Below, one piece after another: positions 8,381-17,229 of a stretch of DNA of 46,548 nucleotides; within the stretch, counting starts at the first letter, position 1; each line of letters opens with the position of its first letter. The stretch comes from a bacterium. GTDB lineage: Bacteria > Zixibacteria > MSB-5A5 > GN15 > FEB-12. Position numbers and translations under genes: made by a program. Location: NCBI GenBank assembly GCA_030605565.1, contig JAUWIB010000039.1, positions 1-46,548 of the forward strand, read 5' to 3'. Below the pieces are notes generated by a model. It saw only the letters and a list, made by a program, of their open reading frames with translations, did no database searches and was not told where the DNA came from.

Positions 8381-10092
8381 GCGATCACATCCTGTCGCCA
8401 GTGATCCTGAAAAAACTCGCGCTCACCAGCCATAACTTTAACGACATGCTCCAGGTTACGGTCGCCCCAGATTTCAGCCGGTGGACATTCGAAGTTGGGG
8501 GCGCCCGCCCGCCGAGGTGACATGAACTTCATCGGTACACCATGCAGGAAAAAGTACTCGTATGTGAACAACAAGGCAGCATCCAGATTGCTATCCTGGT
8601 AGCTGAGTATTGGTTCGGTGGCATCAAAGGATGCAAAGTACTCCTTGCGATCATGTATATCGTGCGTAAAGCCAGCGTCAGAATACGCTGCCCGGGCGCC
8701 GATGATCAACGGTATATGTCGGAAGATGAGTTCCAGACCGATAGTGCCGTTGTAAACAATGCCACCTTTCAAGTAGTCGAACAGTGAATAGCTCGAAAGC
8801 GGTTCCTCCGGGGCTACGACGATAATATTTTCTTGCTCAAGAATTCGTTTGCCCAGATGAAACGTCAGTATGTCTCGGACACTTTTCCTGACCATCATGA
8901 AACTGCGCTCCGCCGGATGGACACGTATAACCAGGACTTTGTTGTCGGCCACGGCAAAGTAGCGCACCGTCTCCACCAACCACTCAGCGGGTGAGTCAAA
9001 CAGACGATTCCATTCTTCGAATGTCGTGGCGTTGTCCCACATCACGTTGGGAAACAGCGCGAAAATATCCCGACCGGCTAAGCGATGGTCATCCAGGCGC
9101 GCCAATACCGGAGACTTCGCTGCGGTTTTGTCCTGGCCCAAACGTGCGATATCAGCGCTGATTCCGTAAAAGCGTTCGTTCATCAGGCTTTCGACGCGCT
9201 CAGTCACGTCTATTCGTGACAGGGTGGTATCCACAACCTTCTCGGTTAGATGTTTGATGTAGCCTCCGTCGCTCTTGTTCGCCGCAATGTCGTTCATGGC
9301 CAGATCGAGACTGTTAGCCGAGTACCCATTCAGCCCATAAGTAACCGACCGGACACCATGTGTCATCATGTACTTCATGAACGTCCCCCAACTGCTGTAT
9401 ATGCCATGTGATGTGATAAGCAGCGACGGCTTCAAACACTCGTGCACACGTTGGGTAACGGCGAGGCTGACTATGGCGTTACGAACGAACATTGTTTTTG
9501 CGCGGTTGTAATCCGGTTCGCTTTCGAGCAACTGATTGTCGGGCGCCGACAGAAAGAACCGCACCAACGAGGCTCGCACAAACGGTTCGAGTTCTATACC
9601 GCCAAAAGTTCCAAGTGAACTTAGGTGCGGATCATCCAGCGCTGGAAGATCGCCGCGACAAACATAACGCGAGTATGGTTCCATCATGCCGCCGACAAGA
9701 GGGAGCCGTCGCAGCATGGCCAGCGACAAGAAACGTCTCAACTTGTAGTAAGTCTGAAATGGAGAAAGATTGTTCTTGGCAAGCGTCTCGTGGTGGTAAA
9801 GCTGATCGTCATCATATAACATGTGAACGTCGTACCCGCGAGCCTTAAGCTTGAGGGCCAGTATCACCTCGACAACCAACTGGAGAGGCATATATGTTCG
9901 GACAGTATTGAACAGCACTACGCCACGGGGGGTATCATGGTGCGATGGGTCGGTGTCGACATTTCTCCCTATGCGCGACAGCATATTCACCACACGAGGC
10001 ATTTCCCAAAGAAATCGAATGGTCGAGAATACCCAACAGAGCAAAGGTGATCTCTTTACAAAGGCCCTGAATCTTCTGGCTCTGGTACTCAT
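8377..10092 (-). CDS. Capsule-synthesis (KpsS/KpsC-like) putative glycosyltransferase
   Basis: The 571-residue product looks like a GT-B-type surface-carbohydrate protein. It has an N-terminal block with VEVILALKLKARGYDVHMLY and a C-terminal block with the VIRVHPAE motif and GGIVYNGTIGLELIFRHIPL, which is the pattern of the Capsule_synth family (KpsC/KpsS and relatives). Those proteins transfer Kdo or other sugars to lipid acceptors. Here it sits in a Wzx/Wzy locus with nonulosonic-acid genes, so it may transfer pseudaminic acid or a derivative, which is speculative. A plausible promoter lies just upstream. The gene downstream overlaps by 4 nt. A surface-carbohydrate role is fairly sure; the precise activity is not. 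Confidence 0.65.
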   Translation of the reverse strand: MSTRARRFRAFVKRSPLLCWVFSTIRFLWEMPRVVNMLSRIGRNVDTDPSHHDTPRGVVLFNTVRTYMPLQLVVEVILALKLKARGYDVHMLYDDDQLYHHETLAKNNLSPFQTYYKLRRFLSLAMLRRLPLVGGMMEPYSRYVCRGDLPALDDPHLSSLGTFGGIELEPFVRASLVRFFLSAPDNQLLESEPDYNRAKTMFVRNAIVSLAVTQRVHECLKPSLLITSHGIYSSWGTFMKYMMTHGVRSVTYGLNGYSANSLDLAMNDIAANKSDGGYIKHLTEKVVDTTLSRIDVTERVESLMNERFYGISADIARLGQDKTAAKSPVLARLDDHRLAGRDIFALFPNVMWDNATTFEEWNRLFDSPAEWLVETVRYFAVADNKVLVIRVHPAERSFMMVRKSVRDILTFHLGKRILEQENIIVVAPEEPLSSYSLFDYLKGGIVYNGTIGLELIFRHIPLIIGARAAYSDAGFTHDIHDRKEYFASFDATEPILSYQDSNLDAALLFTYEYFFLHGVPMKFMSPRRAGAPNFECPPAEIWGDRNLEHVVKVMAGEREFFQDHWRQDVIA

Positions 10093-10141
10093 TCGGCAGT
10101 TCCTGTCGATTGCGCTCAGTAGTCGAGTTTTATAATAGCAT

Positions 10142-10171
10142 ATTATGTGAACACTAACCGTCGCCTGTCAA
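10142..10171 (-). promoter_or_regulatory. Candidate sigma70 promoter for the KpsS-like gene
   Basis: On the minus strand, TTGACA (perfect -35) is followed after 18 nt by CATAAT. Initiation would be near 10135, about 40 nt before the ATG at 10092. It lies in the only gap (112 bp) in this part of the locus and could recharge transcription of the left-hand genes. Confidence 0.45.
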
Positions 10172-10204
10172 CAAGAATTGAAGATCGCTGACGGCTATCT
10201 GTTC

Positions 10205-11641
10205 TCATGATTCGTGAGCCAGGACAGACTGGTGCTCTGTTTTGGCCTGTAGCCGAGAACCGGAACACAGGTATAACGATCTCCCCTTCTGACCCGGGTC
10301 ATCCTCAGATTCTGCATTGACAAGCTTTACGGTGTTGAAGTTGGCCCGAATAGCGTCCAGTTGGTCCCTCCTCTGCTGATCTGTACCGTGTGATTCAAAA
10401 AGCAGATTATCCGCGGTTTTTGCGGTAAACGTGATTACATTTTTCCAATTATCAATCCAGGCACAGACAGATAATAGAAAACAGATATCGACCCGCCGGC
10501 TCATCAGGAAGTTGTTCACCAGACTTAGATCTTCGTGGTCCAGGTCAAGAGTATAAAAGTGCAGATTTCCAGACTGGTTCAGTTGCTTGATCATATTGGC
10601 CGCATTAATGCACTTGTAATCGTAATCGACTCCTATACCGACCCTGATAGTCTCAGTCAGACAGTGAAGCATCCCCCCCCGGTTACAACCCAAATCAAGA
10701 ATGGTACGGTTGCGGAAATCATATGGTACGCTAGCCAGTCGCGTGGCGCACTCTCGCTGGCCCCGAAAATACTTCCCCGCTAATAACAGCGAGTGATAAC
10801 CAATTGAAAAAGCTTGGGCATTATAAGCAACCTCGGCCCGACTGGGATAGCCTACGGCCGAGAGAACACTGTGCAGCCTGATATCGGCTATTTCAGTCGC
10901 AGAACGAGTGCGCAGCATCTCGCCGATATACTTCAATTCTGATTCCAGGAAATCCATACCGATACGATCAGGACCATCAGCGTATACGTAACAACTATCC
11001 ACATCGACATTATATATTCGTCTGTCGTCCGCCCCGTAGATCAGCGATGACAGACTCCACTGCCCTATCAACTTCCCCCGATCCTCCCGATATCTGTTCA
11101 CGTTGGACCAAAGCTGTTCAACAACCCGAGCTAACTTCTCAGCCACGACATTTGAAGGAAGCGGTCGGCCATCTCGAAGCAAATTTCTCAGGATCTCCAG
11201 GCTATATCCTCTGATATGAGTCACGCTGTAGCCCCCATCCTTCCTGACCTCGAACACCTTCGGGAAGTGACAGCCAAGGATAGGATCATCACAAATCTCC
11301 CTGATTGTCGTGCGATAAACCTGGAAATTCGCTTCGTTCTTCAATTGCTCACGCAAAGTGCATTCGTATCGTCCGCTAAGGCGAGGGATCCGCAGTTTAC
11401 GCAGAGAATCAGGTGACCGGTATATCAATTCATAAAACACTGAGTTCTTCTTCGTCTCCACACCGGGAGAAATGTACTTTCTCCGCAACAGACGGCGGAA
11501 CATAAATGCAACCCAGTTGACAAATCGTTTTATCGAAGGATAGCGATACAGACTACCGGGAAACCGATAGGCAGCTTCTATCCATAGTAACCGCCCGAGT
11601 TCGTTCTTTCGCTTAACGAATTGTTTCAGAGATGTGATCAT
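10205..11641 (-). CDS. Kinase-like/SAM-dependent methyltransferase fusion
   Basis: The 478-residue product is two-domain. Residues about 95-245 resemble a lipopolysaccharide-kinase/APH-type fold: FPKVFEVRKDGGYSVTHIRG is followed by IGQWSLSSLIYGADDRRIYNVDVDS at the catalytic-loop place. The expected HGD and Asn are replaced (IGQ, Ser), while the later DxD is kept. Residues about 310-470 are a class I methyltransferase with motif I LDLGCNRGG (316-324) and the acidic GVDYDY. It recalls the O-antigen chain terminator WbdD, but with reversed domain order and a degenerate kinase. The ATG overlaps the upstream stop (ATGA). Methyltransferase is solid; the kinase-like part is an inference. Confidence 0.68.
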   Translation of the reverse strand: MITSLKQFVKRKNELGRLLWIEAAYRFPGSLYRYPSIKRFVNWVAFMFRRLLRRKYISPGVETKKNSVFYELIYRSPDSLRKLRIPRLSGRYECTLREQLKNEANFQVYRTTIREICDDPILGCHFPKVFEVRKDGGYSVTHIRGYSLEILRNLLRDGRPLPSNVVAEKLARVVEQLWSNVNRYREDRGKLIGQWSLSSLIYGADDRRIYNVDVDSCYVYADGPDRIGMDFLESELKYIGEMLRTRSATEIADIRLHSVLSAVGYPSRAEVAYNAQAFSIGYHSLLLAGKYFRGQRECATRLASVPYDFRNRTILDLGCNRGGMLHCLTETIRVGIGVDYDYKCINAANMIKQLNQSGNLHFYTLDLDHEDLSLVNNFLMSRRVDICFLLSVCAWIDNWKNVITFTAKTADNLLFESHGTDQQRRDQLDAIRANFNTVKLVNAESEDDPGQKGRSLYLCSGSRLQAKTEHQSVLAHES

Positions 11642-12819
11642 GTGTTGAATTCCTTTTCATCGCTTACAATTCCAGTTCCAGATGTAGATACAGCACTAAC
11701 CTCCGTTACCAAACCACTCTCTGTCATCCCTATCACCAGGCATAAGTCTCCAATAAACTTTTGGGTCGCCAAAGCCCAGGTGTACTGGACAGCCTGTTTT
11801 CGTCCTTTTTCAGTCAATTCCTCCCTGAGCGATCTGTTTTCCAGCAAGAGTGACATCTGTTCAGCGATACTTTCCGATCTCTTGGGATCACAATAGATTG
11901 CCGCATCCTCACAGATCTCCCGATGGGGAGGAATGTCGGACAGAATCACGGGACATCCACAGGTCATCGCCTCCACCGGCGGCAGCCCAAATCCTTCATA
12001 CAACGATGGGTACACAAAGCCATGAGCCTTTTCGTATAGAGCGCGTAGTTGCTGATCGGAGATGTATCCAAGAAACTGAAGGTTGTCACACTCCTTTATC
12101 TCTTGCTGCTGAAATATCCGCTTGTTGTTCCCTCCGGCCACCACCAATTGAAACTCATCATTGCTGACTTTGCTGCAGGCATCGGCCAACATCGGAAAAT
12201 TCTTATTTGGACTCCGACTACTCACAGCCAGCAGAAAGGGACGCCACGGATACTTCAACTTACTCAAAACCGAGTAATCCGGCACGACCGCCAACACATG
12301 GTCCGCCCCAAGACCTGTGACCGATATCTTCTCGGCCGCTATCCCGGCATACTTGATCAGTTCGGATCGTGAGAACTCCGAGATGGTGATAATTCTGCGA
12401 GCGCGCCAACCCAAAACAGGATAGAGGAATCTGTACCAAGTGCGAAAAGCTCTTGAATAAGTCTCCGGGACCACGAACGGGCTGGCATCATATATTAGAA
12501 CCATTTGCTGACGTTTAACCAGTGGCCCTGTATTGCACAGGCTGACTAGTATACCATTGCGTGAATACCAGGGCAATTCAAATTGTTCCCAGGCATGACC
12601 GGTCAACCTACCCACTACCCTCACTGGAATATTTCTTAGCTTAAGGTCATGCTTAAAATTATGAGGAACAAGCATGGTGAACCGAATCTGATCTGCCAAT
12701 CCGGGCGTAATCTCGATAATCTCATCCAGTGCCTTAACCAATTCAGTGGCGGTGCGCTGCACTCCGGTTGTAGATTGGGTCAGGAAACGAGCATTAATGT
12801 AGCACCTTTTTGCCAACAC
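11638..12819 (-). CDS. Family 4 glycosyltransferase, mannosyltransferase-like
   Basis: The track ORF starts at 13083, but its first 88 residues are the antisense-like other frame of wzy. The real start is probably the GTG at 12819, overlapping the wzy stop by one base (TAGTG) and preceded by GGAGGGA. This gives 393 residues starting VLAKRCYINARFLTQSTTGVQR, a common beginning for O-antigen mannosyltransferases. The donor-site block FVYPSLYEGFGLPPVEAMTC is the GT4 signature. It should extend the repeat unit; the donor is unknown. The 3' end overlaps the next gene by 4 nt. Confidence 0.85.
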   Translation of the reverse strand: MLAKRCYINARFLTQSTTGVQRTATELVKALDEIIEITPGLADQIRFTMLVPHNFKHDLKLRNIPVRVVGRLTGHAWEQFELPWYSRNGILVSLCNTGPLVKRQQMVLIYDASPFVVPETYSRAFRTWYRFLYPVLGWRARRIITISEFSRSELIKYAGIAAEKISVTGLGADHVLAVVPDYSVLSKLKYPWRPFLLAVSSRSPNKNFPMLADACSKVSNDEFQLVVAGGNNKRIFQQQEIKECDNLQFLGYISDQQLRALYEKAHGFVYPSLYEGFGLPPVEAMTCGCPVILSDIPPHREICEDAAIYCDPKRSESIAEQMSLLLENRSLREELTEKGRKQAVQYTWALATQKFIGDLCLVIGMTESGLVTEVSAVSTSGTGIVSDEKEFNT

Positions 12820-14087
12820 TATCTTCCCTCCACCAACACCCCGGAACCGGAGATCGCTGGGACATCGGACATATCGACGGCTCTGTTTCGCACCAGTTTT
12901 AGACGCAGTACTAAAGACAGCAGAAAGGCCAGCACAAGATGCTCCGGCAGTGTGTAGCCGACACCGGTGGGAATTACGACCACGTTGGCCAAAAACAACA
13001 CCATGATGAAATCGGACGGATCGCGATACTTTTTCAAACGCACCATGAATATCTTCAGCAACACGCCGGTCACTACCGCCCATGAGATCAGATACAACAT
13101 GGCAAAGTGTCCGAAATCCGCAAACGGCACCCCTAACACTCCAAACGATGCCGAACCGGTCTTCTTCTCAAACCAGACCGGATAGTATTTCCTGGCCAGC
13201 GCGAAAGTTCCCCAGTCGTCCGGCTTGGCAGGATAAAGGACTCGCGGGACACGGCTGTAAATCGCTGATTCGAGCGTTAATTTTCCATACTGAAGTTCGA
13301 AATTGTCGTCCTCAATCAGCATCATGGCATTGCGATTATAGTCCGCATAGGAAGCCACACCGACCAGCAGGCCGACGTCCCCCTCTCGCAGGGAATCTGA
13401 AAAGAAATAGAACAACGATCCCAATCCGATTGCAAAAACGGCCGCGTAACTGATTACCGTGGAGAAGTTGGCCGCCTTGCCGCTCACAAACACACGGAAC
13501 ATGAGGCCGATCAGAATCAACTGCACAACCTGACCCTTGCTGCCGTGACTGAGACACCAAAGGACGCACATCGTGAAAAACAACGCTTTTTCCCCTCGGA
13601 AGGGGCGCTGCTTGAACAAACACAAGATATAGGCGAGAAAAACCAATGCCGACGACGTGAAATACATATGTCCATAGCCGACTCGGGTGCGTACGTAGAT
13701 AGCACGTGGGTCAAGAATGAGATCGCGATACTCGATGAGGATAGGCAGGTACACGAAAACAGCAGCAGCCAACACGACATACGGCAAGTACTTGATTTCG
13801 TGACGGACATTGAACGGCAACTTCACGGAATACGATGGAAAGTAAGTATACGCCAGCGCGAGAAAAAGAAAGGCCAGGCCGTAGGTGGCGTAGCAGTACA
13901 GATAAGTCGATGTCTGAGCGCTGTACCCAAAGAAGTAAATATGGATCAATTCAAACAGATAGTAACCTGGGATGAACGTGAAATAGATCGGCGTGAGGAC
14001 GCAGAAGAAGCTCTTGTCCCTGTGAACAACAATCGCATAGGCGAAAAAGGCAATACCGAGAGATGTCAAGACAATCAACTCGATCAT
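12819..14087 (-). CDS. wzy: O-antigen polymerase, Wzy-like membrane protein
   Basis: The 422-residue protein has around 10-12 hydrophobic helices and a large hydrophilic loop in the C-terminal half (about 245-320: YADYNRNAMMLIEDDN to GTFALARKYYPVWFEKKTG). This is the topology of oligosaccharide repeat-unit polymerases. Sequence conservation in Wzy is always low, so the call rests on topology and on Wzx, Wzz and glycosyltransferases in the same locus. It would join O-units at the periplasmic face. ATG overlaps the pseI stop as ATGA, and its own stop overlaps the next start. Confidence 0.75.
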   Translation of the reverse strand: MIELIVLTSLGIAFFAYAIVVHRDKSFFCVLTPIYFTFIPGYYLFELIHIYFFGYSAQTSTYLYCYATYGLAFLFLALAYTYFPSYSVKLPFNVRHEIKYLPYVVLAAAVFVYLPILIEYRDLILDPRAIYVRTRVGYGHMYFTSSALVFLAYILCLFKQRPFRGEKALFFTMCVLWCLSHGSKGQVVQLILIGLMFRVFVSGKAANFSTVISYAAVFAIGLGSLFYFFSDSLREGDVGLLVGVASYADYNRNAMMLIEDDNFELQYGKLTLESAIYSRVPRVLYPAKPDDWGTFALARKYYPVWFEKKTGSASFGVLGVPFADFGHFAMLYLISWAVVTGVLLKIFMVRLKKYRDPSDFIMVLFLANVVVIPTGVGYTLPEHLVLAFLLSLVLRLKLVRNRAVDMSDVPAISGSGVLVEGR

Positions 14088-15178
14088 TCGTTCTCCGTTT
14101 CGAGCACCGTCACCACTGATTCGGTCGAGGAAATCATTCCCCAGTCGGCAGCGGTTCCTTTCTTGAGATCACGGACAACCCGTCGCCCCAAGAGCTGCTC
14201 GAGATATTTCGGCGGCAGACCTCGGCCGGGACGGACCGCCCTCAGGTTGTTCTCCGTAAAGATATCTCCGGCTTTCATGTCTTCGGCCACGTACAGTGAG
14301 CGCCGGAACTGCAACGACTTCTTTTCGCCTTTGTTGATGCCGTACGAAACCTTTCCGAGAGACTCCCAAGCCCGCCTGGTTTCTTCAACAAGAGATTCCA
14401 TTTCGTCAGGCTCAAGCGAAAAAGCGGAATCCACACCACCCTCCGCTCGCGCCAGCGTGAAGTGCTTTTCGATTACCGTCGCTCCCAGGGCAACACTTGC
14501 CACCGCTACTCCGATACCCAGAGTGTGATCGGACAAGCCAACCTGGGCGCCGAACAGTTCGGCCAGGTGAGGAATGGTCATAAGGTTTGCCTCTTTGGGC
14601 GAGGCCGGGTAGCTGCTGGTGCACTTCAGCAGTACTATGTTGTTGTTGCCCGCCTTGCGAAGCTCCCGCACCGTCTCGTCCAACTCCGCCACCGTCGCCA
14701 TACCGGTGGAGATCAATATCGGTTTGCCGGTCGTCGCGATTCTTCGCAGCAGGGGTATGTGGTGATTCTCAAACGAGGCTACCTTATAGCACGGCACATT
14801 CAGTTCTTCGAGAAAATCGACGGCGGTATTGTCAAACGGTGTGCTGAAACCGATCATTCCCAACTCCCGACAGCGATCCAAAAGCGGCCGGTGCCATTCC
14901 CAGGGCGTGTGGGCCTGCTCGTATAACTTGTAGAGCGAGGTTCCTTTCCACAGGCTGTCCGGATCGCTGATGAAGAAGTCACCCTCGTCCAGATCCAGCG
15001 TCATGGTGTCCGCCGTGTAAGTCTGCAACTTCAGTGCATGAGCGCCCGCCCTGGCGGCAGCTTCAACAATCGCCAGTGCTCTCTCGAGCGACTGGTTGTG
15101 ATTACCGGACATCTCCGCGATGACAAACGGCGACTGGTCCGTTCCTATCTTTCGTCCTGCAATCTCTATTTCATTCAT
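14084..15178 (-). CDS. pseI: Pseudaminic acid synthase (NeuB family)
   Basis: The 364-residue product has the NeuB-type TIM-barrel: IAEMSGNHNQSLERALAIVE at the N-terminus, GFSTPFDNTAVDFLEEL, ISTGMATVAELDETV and VGLSDHTLGIGVAVASVALG. A C-terminal antifreeze-like SAF domain covers about 300-360. IAEMSGNHNQ fits PseI rather than sialic acid synthase. The enzyme condenses phosphoenolpyruvate with the 2,4-diamino-2,4,6-trideoxy-altrose released by PseG. The partner genes pseB, pseC, pseF and pseG are in the same run, which supports pseudaminic over legionaminic acid. ATG overlaps the stop of the PIG-L gene (ATGA). Confidence 0.92.
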   Translation of the reverse strand: MNEIEIAGRKIGTDQSPFVIAEMSGNHNQSLERALAIVEAAARAGAHALKLQTYTADTMTLDLDEGDFFISDPDSLWKGTSLYKLYEQAHTPWEWHRPLLDRCRELGMIGFSTPFDNTAVDFLEELNVPCYKVASFENHHIPLLRRIATTGKPILISTGMATVAELDETVRELRKAGNNNIVLLKCTSSYPASPKEANLMTIPHLAELFGAQVGLSDHTLGIGVAVASVALGATVIEKHFTLARAEGGVDSAFSLEPDEMESLVEETRRAWESLGKVSYGINKGEKKSLQFRRSLYVAEDMKAGDIFTENNLRAVRPGRGLPPKYLEQLLGRRVVRDLKKGTAADWGMISSTESVVTVLETENE

Positions 15179-15888
15179 GTCCCACCTCGGTTTAGAAGCA
15201 GAAGTTTTCGTCCCAACTTAAACGCCTCGGCAGCCGAAACCCCAACGTTCGCTCCGCGCCAGCGAGCCAGGTGCTCCACGGCCTCGAGTGAACGAGCATG
15301 CGGCCACGGGCGCATCTCTGACGAGTATTCTTTGAGAGCCTCAAGTTTCAAATCAATCGAATCGGTGATATCGATGAACCAATCAGGGGTGAACGGCTCG
15401 GCTGAGCCCGGCGGTTGCCACTCGGTACTGGATGGTGTTTCGAAAAAGAGGATCGTCTCAACCTGGTGATTCCCCGGTATCGGACGACAGGCCGTTATCA
15501 CCGCTTCATGTATTTTGCGATGGTCGATATTGACGTCGCCGACATGATGAGTATATATCACATTCGGTAGAAACTCCTCAATCAATCGTTCCACAGCTTT
15601 GTTGATATCCAGTTGATCGACCGAGTCCATCCGGTTGTCAGGAAAATCGAGAAGTTTGACTTCATGGACGCCCAGTACCCTATTCGCCTTCCGGGCAGCC
15701 TCGCCGAGTTCACTTAGCTCACTTTCGCGAGCGGTCCTGTCTCGCTTGGCATCACGACTGGTGACACCTTCGGCCATGATCACCGAGACCACCTCGTGAC
15801 CGCCGGCGGCATGCCGCGCCATTGTCCCACCGCAGCCAAGAACTTCATCATCAGGATGAGCGGCGATAACAAGAACCTTGTCACTCAT
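15175..15888 (-). CDS. PIG-L/LmbE family N-deacetylase
   Basis: About 237 residues, with the zinc motif AHPDDEVLGCGG near the N-terminus and the distal THHVGDVNIDHRKIHEA supplying the third His. Family members remove N-acetyl groups from GlcNAc-type sugars. The track start (15912) adds eight residues; ATG at 15888 gives the usual MSDKVLVIAAHPDDE beginning and overlaps the upstream stop as ATGAGTGA. Its place between formyltransferase-like genes and pseI suggests it deacetylates a pathway intermediate so a different acyl group can be fitted. That role is inferred; no substrate can be read from sequence. Confidence 0.88.
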   Translation of the reverse strand: MSDKVLVIAAHPDDEVLGCGGTMARHAAGGHEVVSVIMAEGVTSRDAKRDRTARESELSELGEAARKANRVLGVHEVKLLDFPDNRMDSVDQLDINKAVERLIEEFLPNVIYTHHVGDVNIDHRKIHEAVITACRPIPGNHQVETILFFETPSSTEWQPPGSAEPFTPDWFIDITDSIDLKLEALKEYSSEMRPWPHARSLEAVEHLARWRGANVGVSAAEAFKLGRKLLLLNRGGT

Positions 15889-16645
15889 CAGAATTCTCTG
15901 TAATGACGACATCGGCTACGATGCGCCCCTGCTTTCGTGCAGCCCGACTGAACTCAAAACGAAAACGGCCGCTTTGGAAAAAAGCGTGCGGATACCCATC
16001 GGCGTCAAGCATTCGAATGTGATCGAACAACGATTTCAGATCAACAACAGACGTGATATTACTCTGTTCCGGCTTGCGTCTTTTGAATACTGTCGGCTCC
16101 CCCACCTGTTCAACCGGCCCAAGTTCCTTTTCGACTAATTCACATATCATGTCTTCGATAATTACACCGGCGCGCAGGAATATCTCTTCGGCATTCCCAT
16201 GCAATGACAACGGTCTTTTCATATAGACCGGACCGGCATCCACCTCGCCGATACATCGCAGTGCTGTAATCCTGGTTTCTTCTATCCCCCTGGAAACCAG
16301 ATTTTGAAGCGGACTCCCACCCCGACCAAACGGAAGATCAGTCATATGGAAGATTACACATTCGAATTGTTCGTATATTGCGGCTGGAATTATGTACGAC
16401 CAGTGCGGAAAAAATAAGTAGCGCGGCTTTAGTTGATCCAGATTTGCAACAGTAAGATCAGACTTGGCTGCAACCAGATCAAACCGGGCGCCACATCGCT
16501 CACTCAAACGGCCAGCCATCCCTTCGTTCCAGGAACGACTGGTGGCCAAGAGGTACCTGCCTATTTCGGAGGATCTGTGCGTCTCCTCGGTTGACGGTGT
16601 TATATGTTCAGTCTTGTGAGTCATCGGTTCATCCTGCCAATTCAC
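15881..16645 (-). CDS. Formyltransferase-like protein, altered active site
   Basis: The 254-residue product resembles the N-terminal formyltransferase (GART-type) domain: ECVIFHMTDLPFGRGGSPLQ, then GEVDAGPVYMKR. In active formyltransferases the first motif carries Asn-x-His; here it is Ile-Phe-His, so the Asn is missing while His and the later Asp remain. The C-terminal 60 residues (SLFDHIRMLDADGYPHAFF) match the extra domain found in formyltransferase-like proteins of nonulosonic-acid loci. The start is a GTG at 16645 overlapping the previous stop (GTGA), with ATG at 16624 as alternative. It may bind formyl-folate weakly, or use another acyl donor. Confidence 0.75.
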   Translation of the reverse strand: MNWQDEPMTHKTEHITPSTEETHRSSEIGRYLLATSRSWNEGMAGRLSERCGARFDLVAAKSDLTVANLDQLKPRYLFFPHWSYIIPAAIYEQFECVIFHMTDLPFGRGGSPLQNLVSRGIEETRITALRCIGEVDAGPVYMKRPLSLHGNAEEIFLRAGVIIEDMICELVEKELGPVEQVGEPTVFKRRKPEQSNITSVVDLKSLFDHIRMLDADGYPHAFFQSGRFRFEFSRAARKQGRIVADVVITENSDE

Positions 16646-17229
16646 TCAGACGTCGCCACGATGGACCTTTTTCCAATAAGACCGGCCACCGGTGTATCCC
16701 ATCCTTTCACGAACAAATGCTCAATCGTTTTCAGGTCCTTCAGTTTATGCACACTGCCACCGGGCGGCTGTGGTCTCGCCTCCATGCGACCACTGCGAAT
16801 GTCCGACCATGACTGCTTGAAGAGTTCTTCGATTCTGGCCGAAAGCGTGTCGTAGCTTGTTCGCAGGGTTTCCGTATCGTTGAACCGAACTTCCTCCTGG
16901 GCGAGGATGTCACCGGTGTCTACTCTGGGATCGATGTAATGGATGGTGACCCCTTTTGGACTGTCTTCTATGAAGCTCCAGACATTGGGGTGACGACCAC
17001 GATTCCACGGCAGGCAGGAGATATGCAGGTTGATGACGCGACGCGGGAAACGGTCGAGCAGGTCCGGCCTGAGGATATGTTGGTAACGATAGCTGACCAG
17101 GAACTCGGTATCGTCCAGTACAGGCGAAGCGCCGGTGATTTTGTCTTCAGTCTGGACTACGTCGTCACCGAAGTCTTTCATGCAGTCTATCATATCTGCA
17201 CAGGCGGGACCAAGAAAAAGAACCTTCAA
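16642..17229 (-). CDS. Sugar N-formyltransferase
   Basis: About 195 residues with the intact formyltransferase triad: Asn and His in VINLHISCLPWNRGRHPNVW, and Asp in IDPRVDTGDIL. It probably transfers formyl from 10-formyl-tetrahydrofolate to an amino sugar. The track start at 17250 (TTG inside pseG) is unlikely. TTG at 17229 overlaps the pseG stop (TTGA) and has AAGGAG about 9 nt upstream, giving MKVLFLGPACADM. In this operon no PseH acetyltransferase is seen, so formylation of the amine made by PseC is a reasonable guess (a 7-N-formyl pseudaminic acid). Confidence 0.78.
   Translation of the reverse strand: MKVLFLGPACADMIDCMKDFGDDVVQTEDKITGASPVLDDTEFLVSYRYQHILRPDLLDRFPRRVINLHISCLPWNRGRHPNVWSFIEDSPKGVTIHYIDPRVDTGDILAQEEVRFNDTETLRTSYDTLSARIEELFKQSWSDIRSGRMEARPQPPGGSVHKLKDLKTIEHLFVKGWDTPVAGLIGKRSIVATSE

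Noticed and set aside
12843-13083. N-terminal 88 residues of the track ORF 11638-13083
   Set aside because: This is wzy in another frame; GTG at 12819 with GGAGGGA gives the GT4 start.
13545-14528. Plus-strand ORF of 327 residues
   Set aside because: Antisense to wzy and pseI, both well supported.
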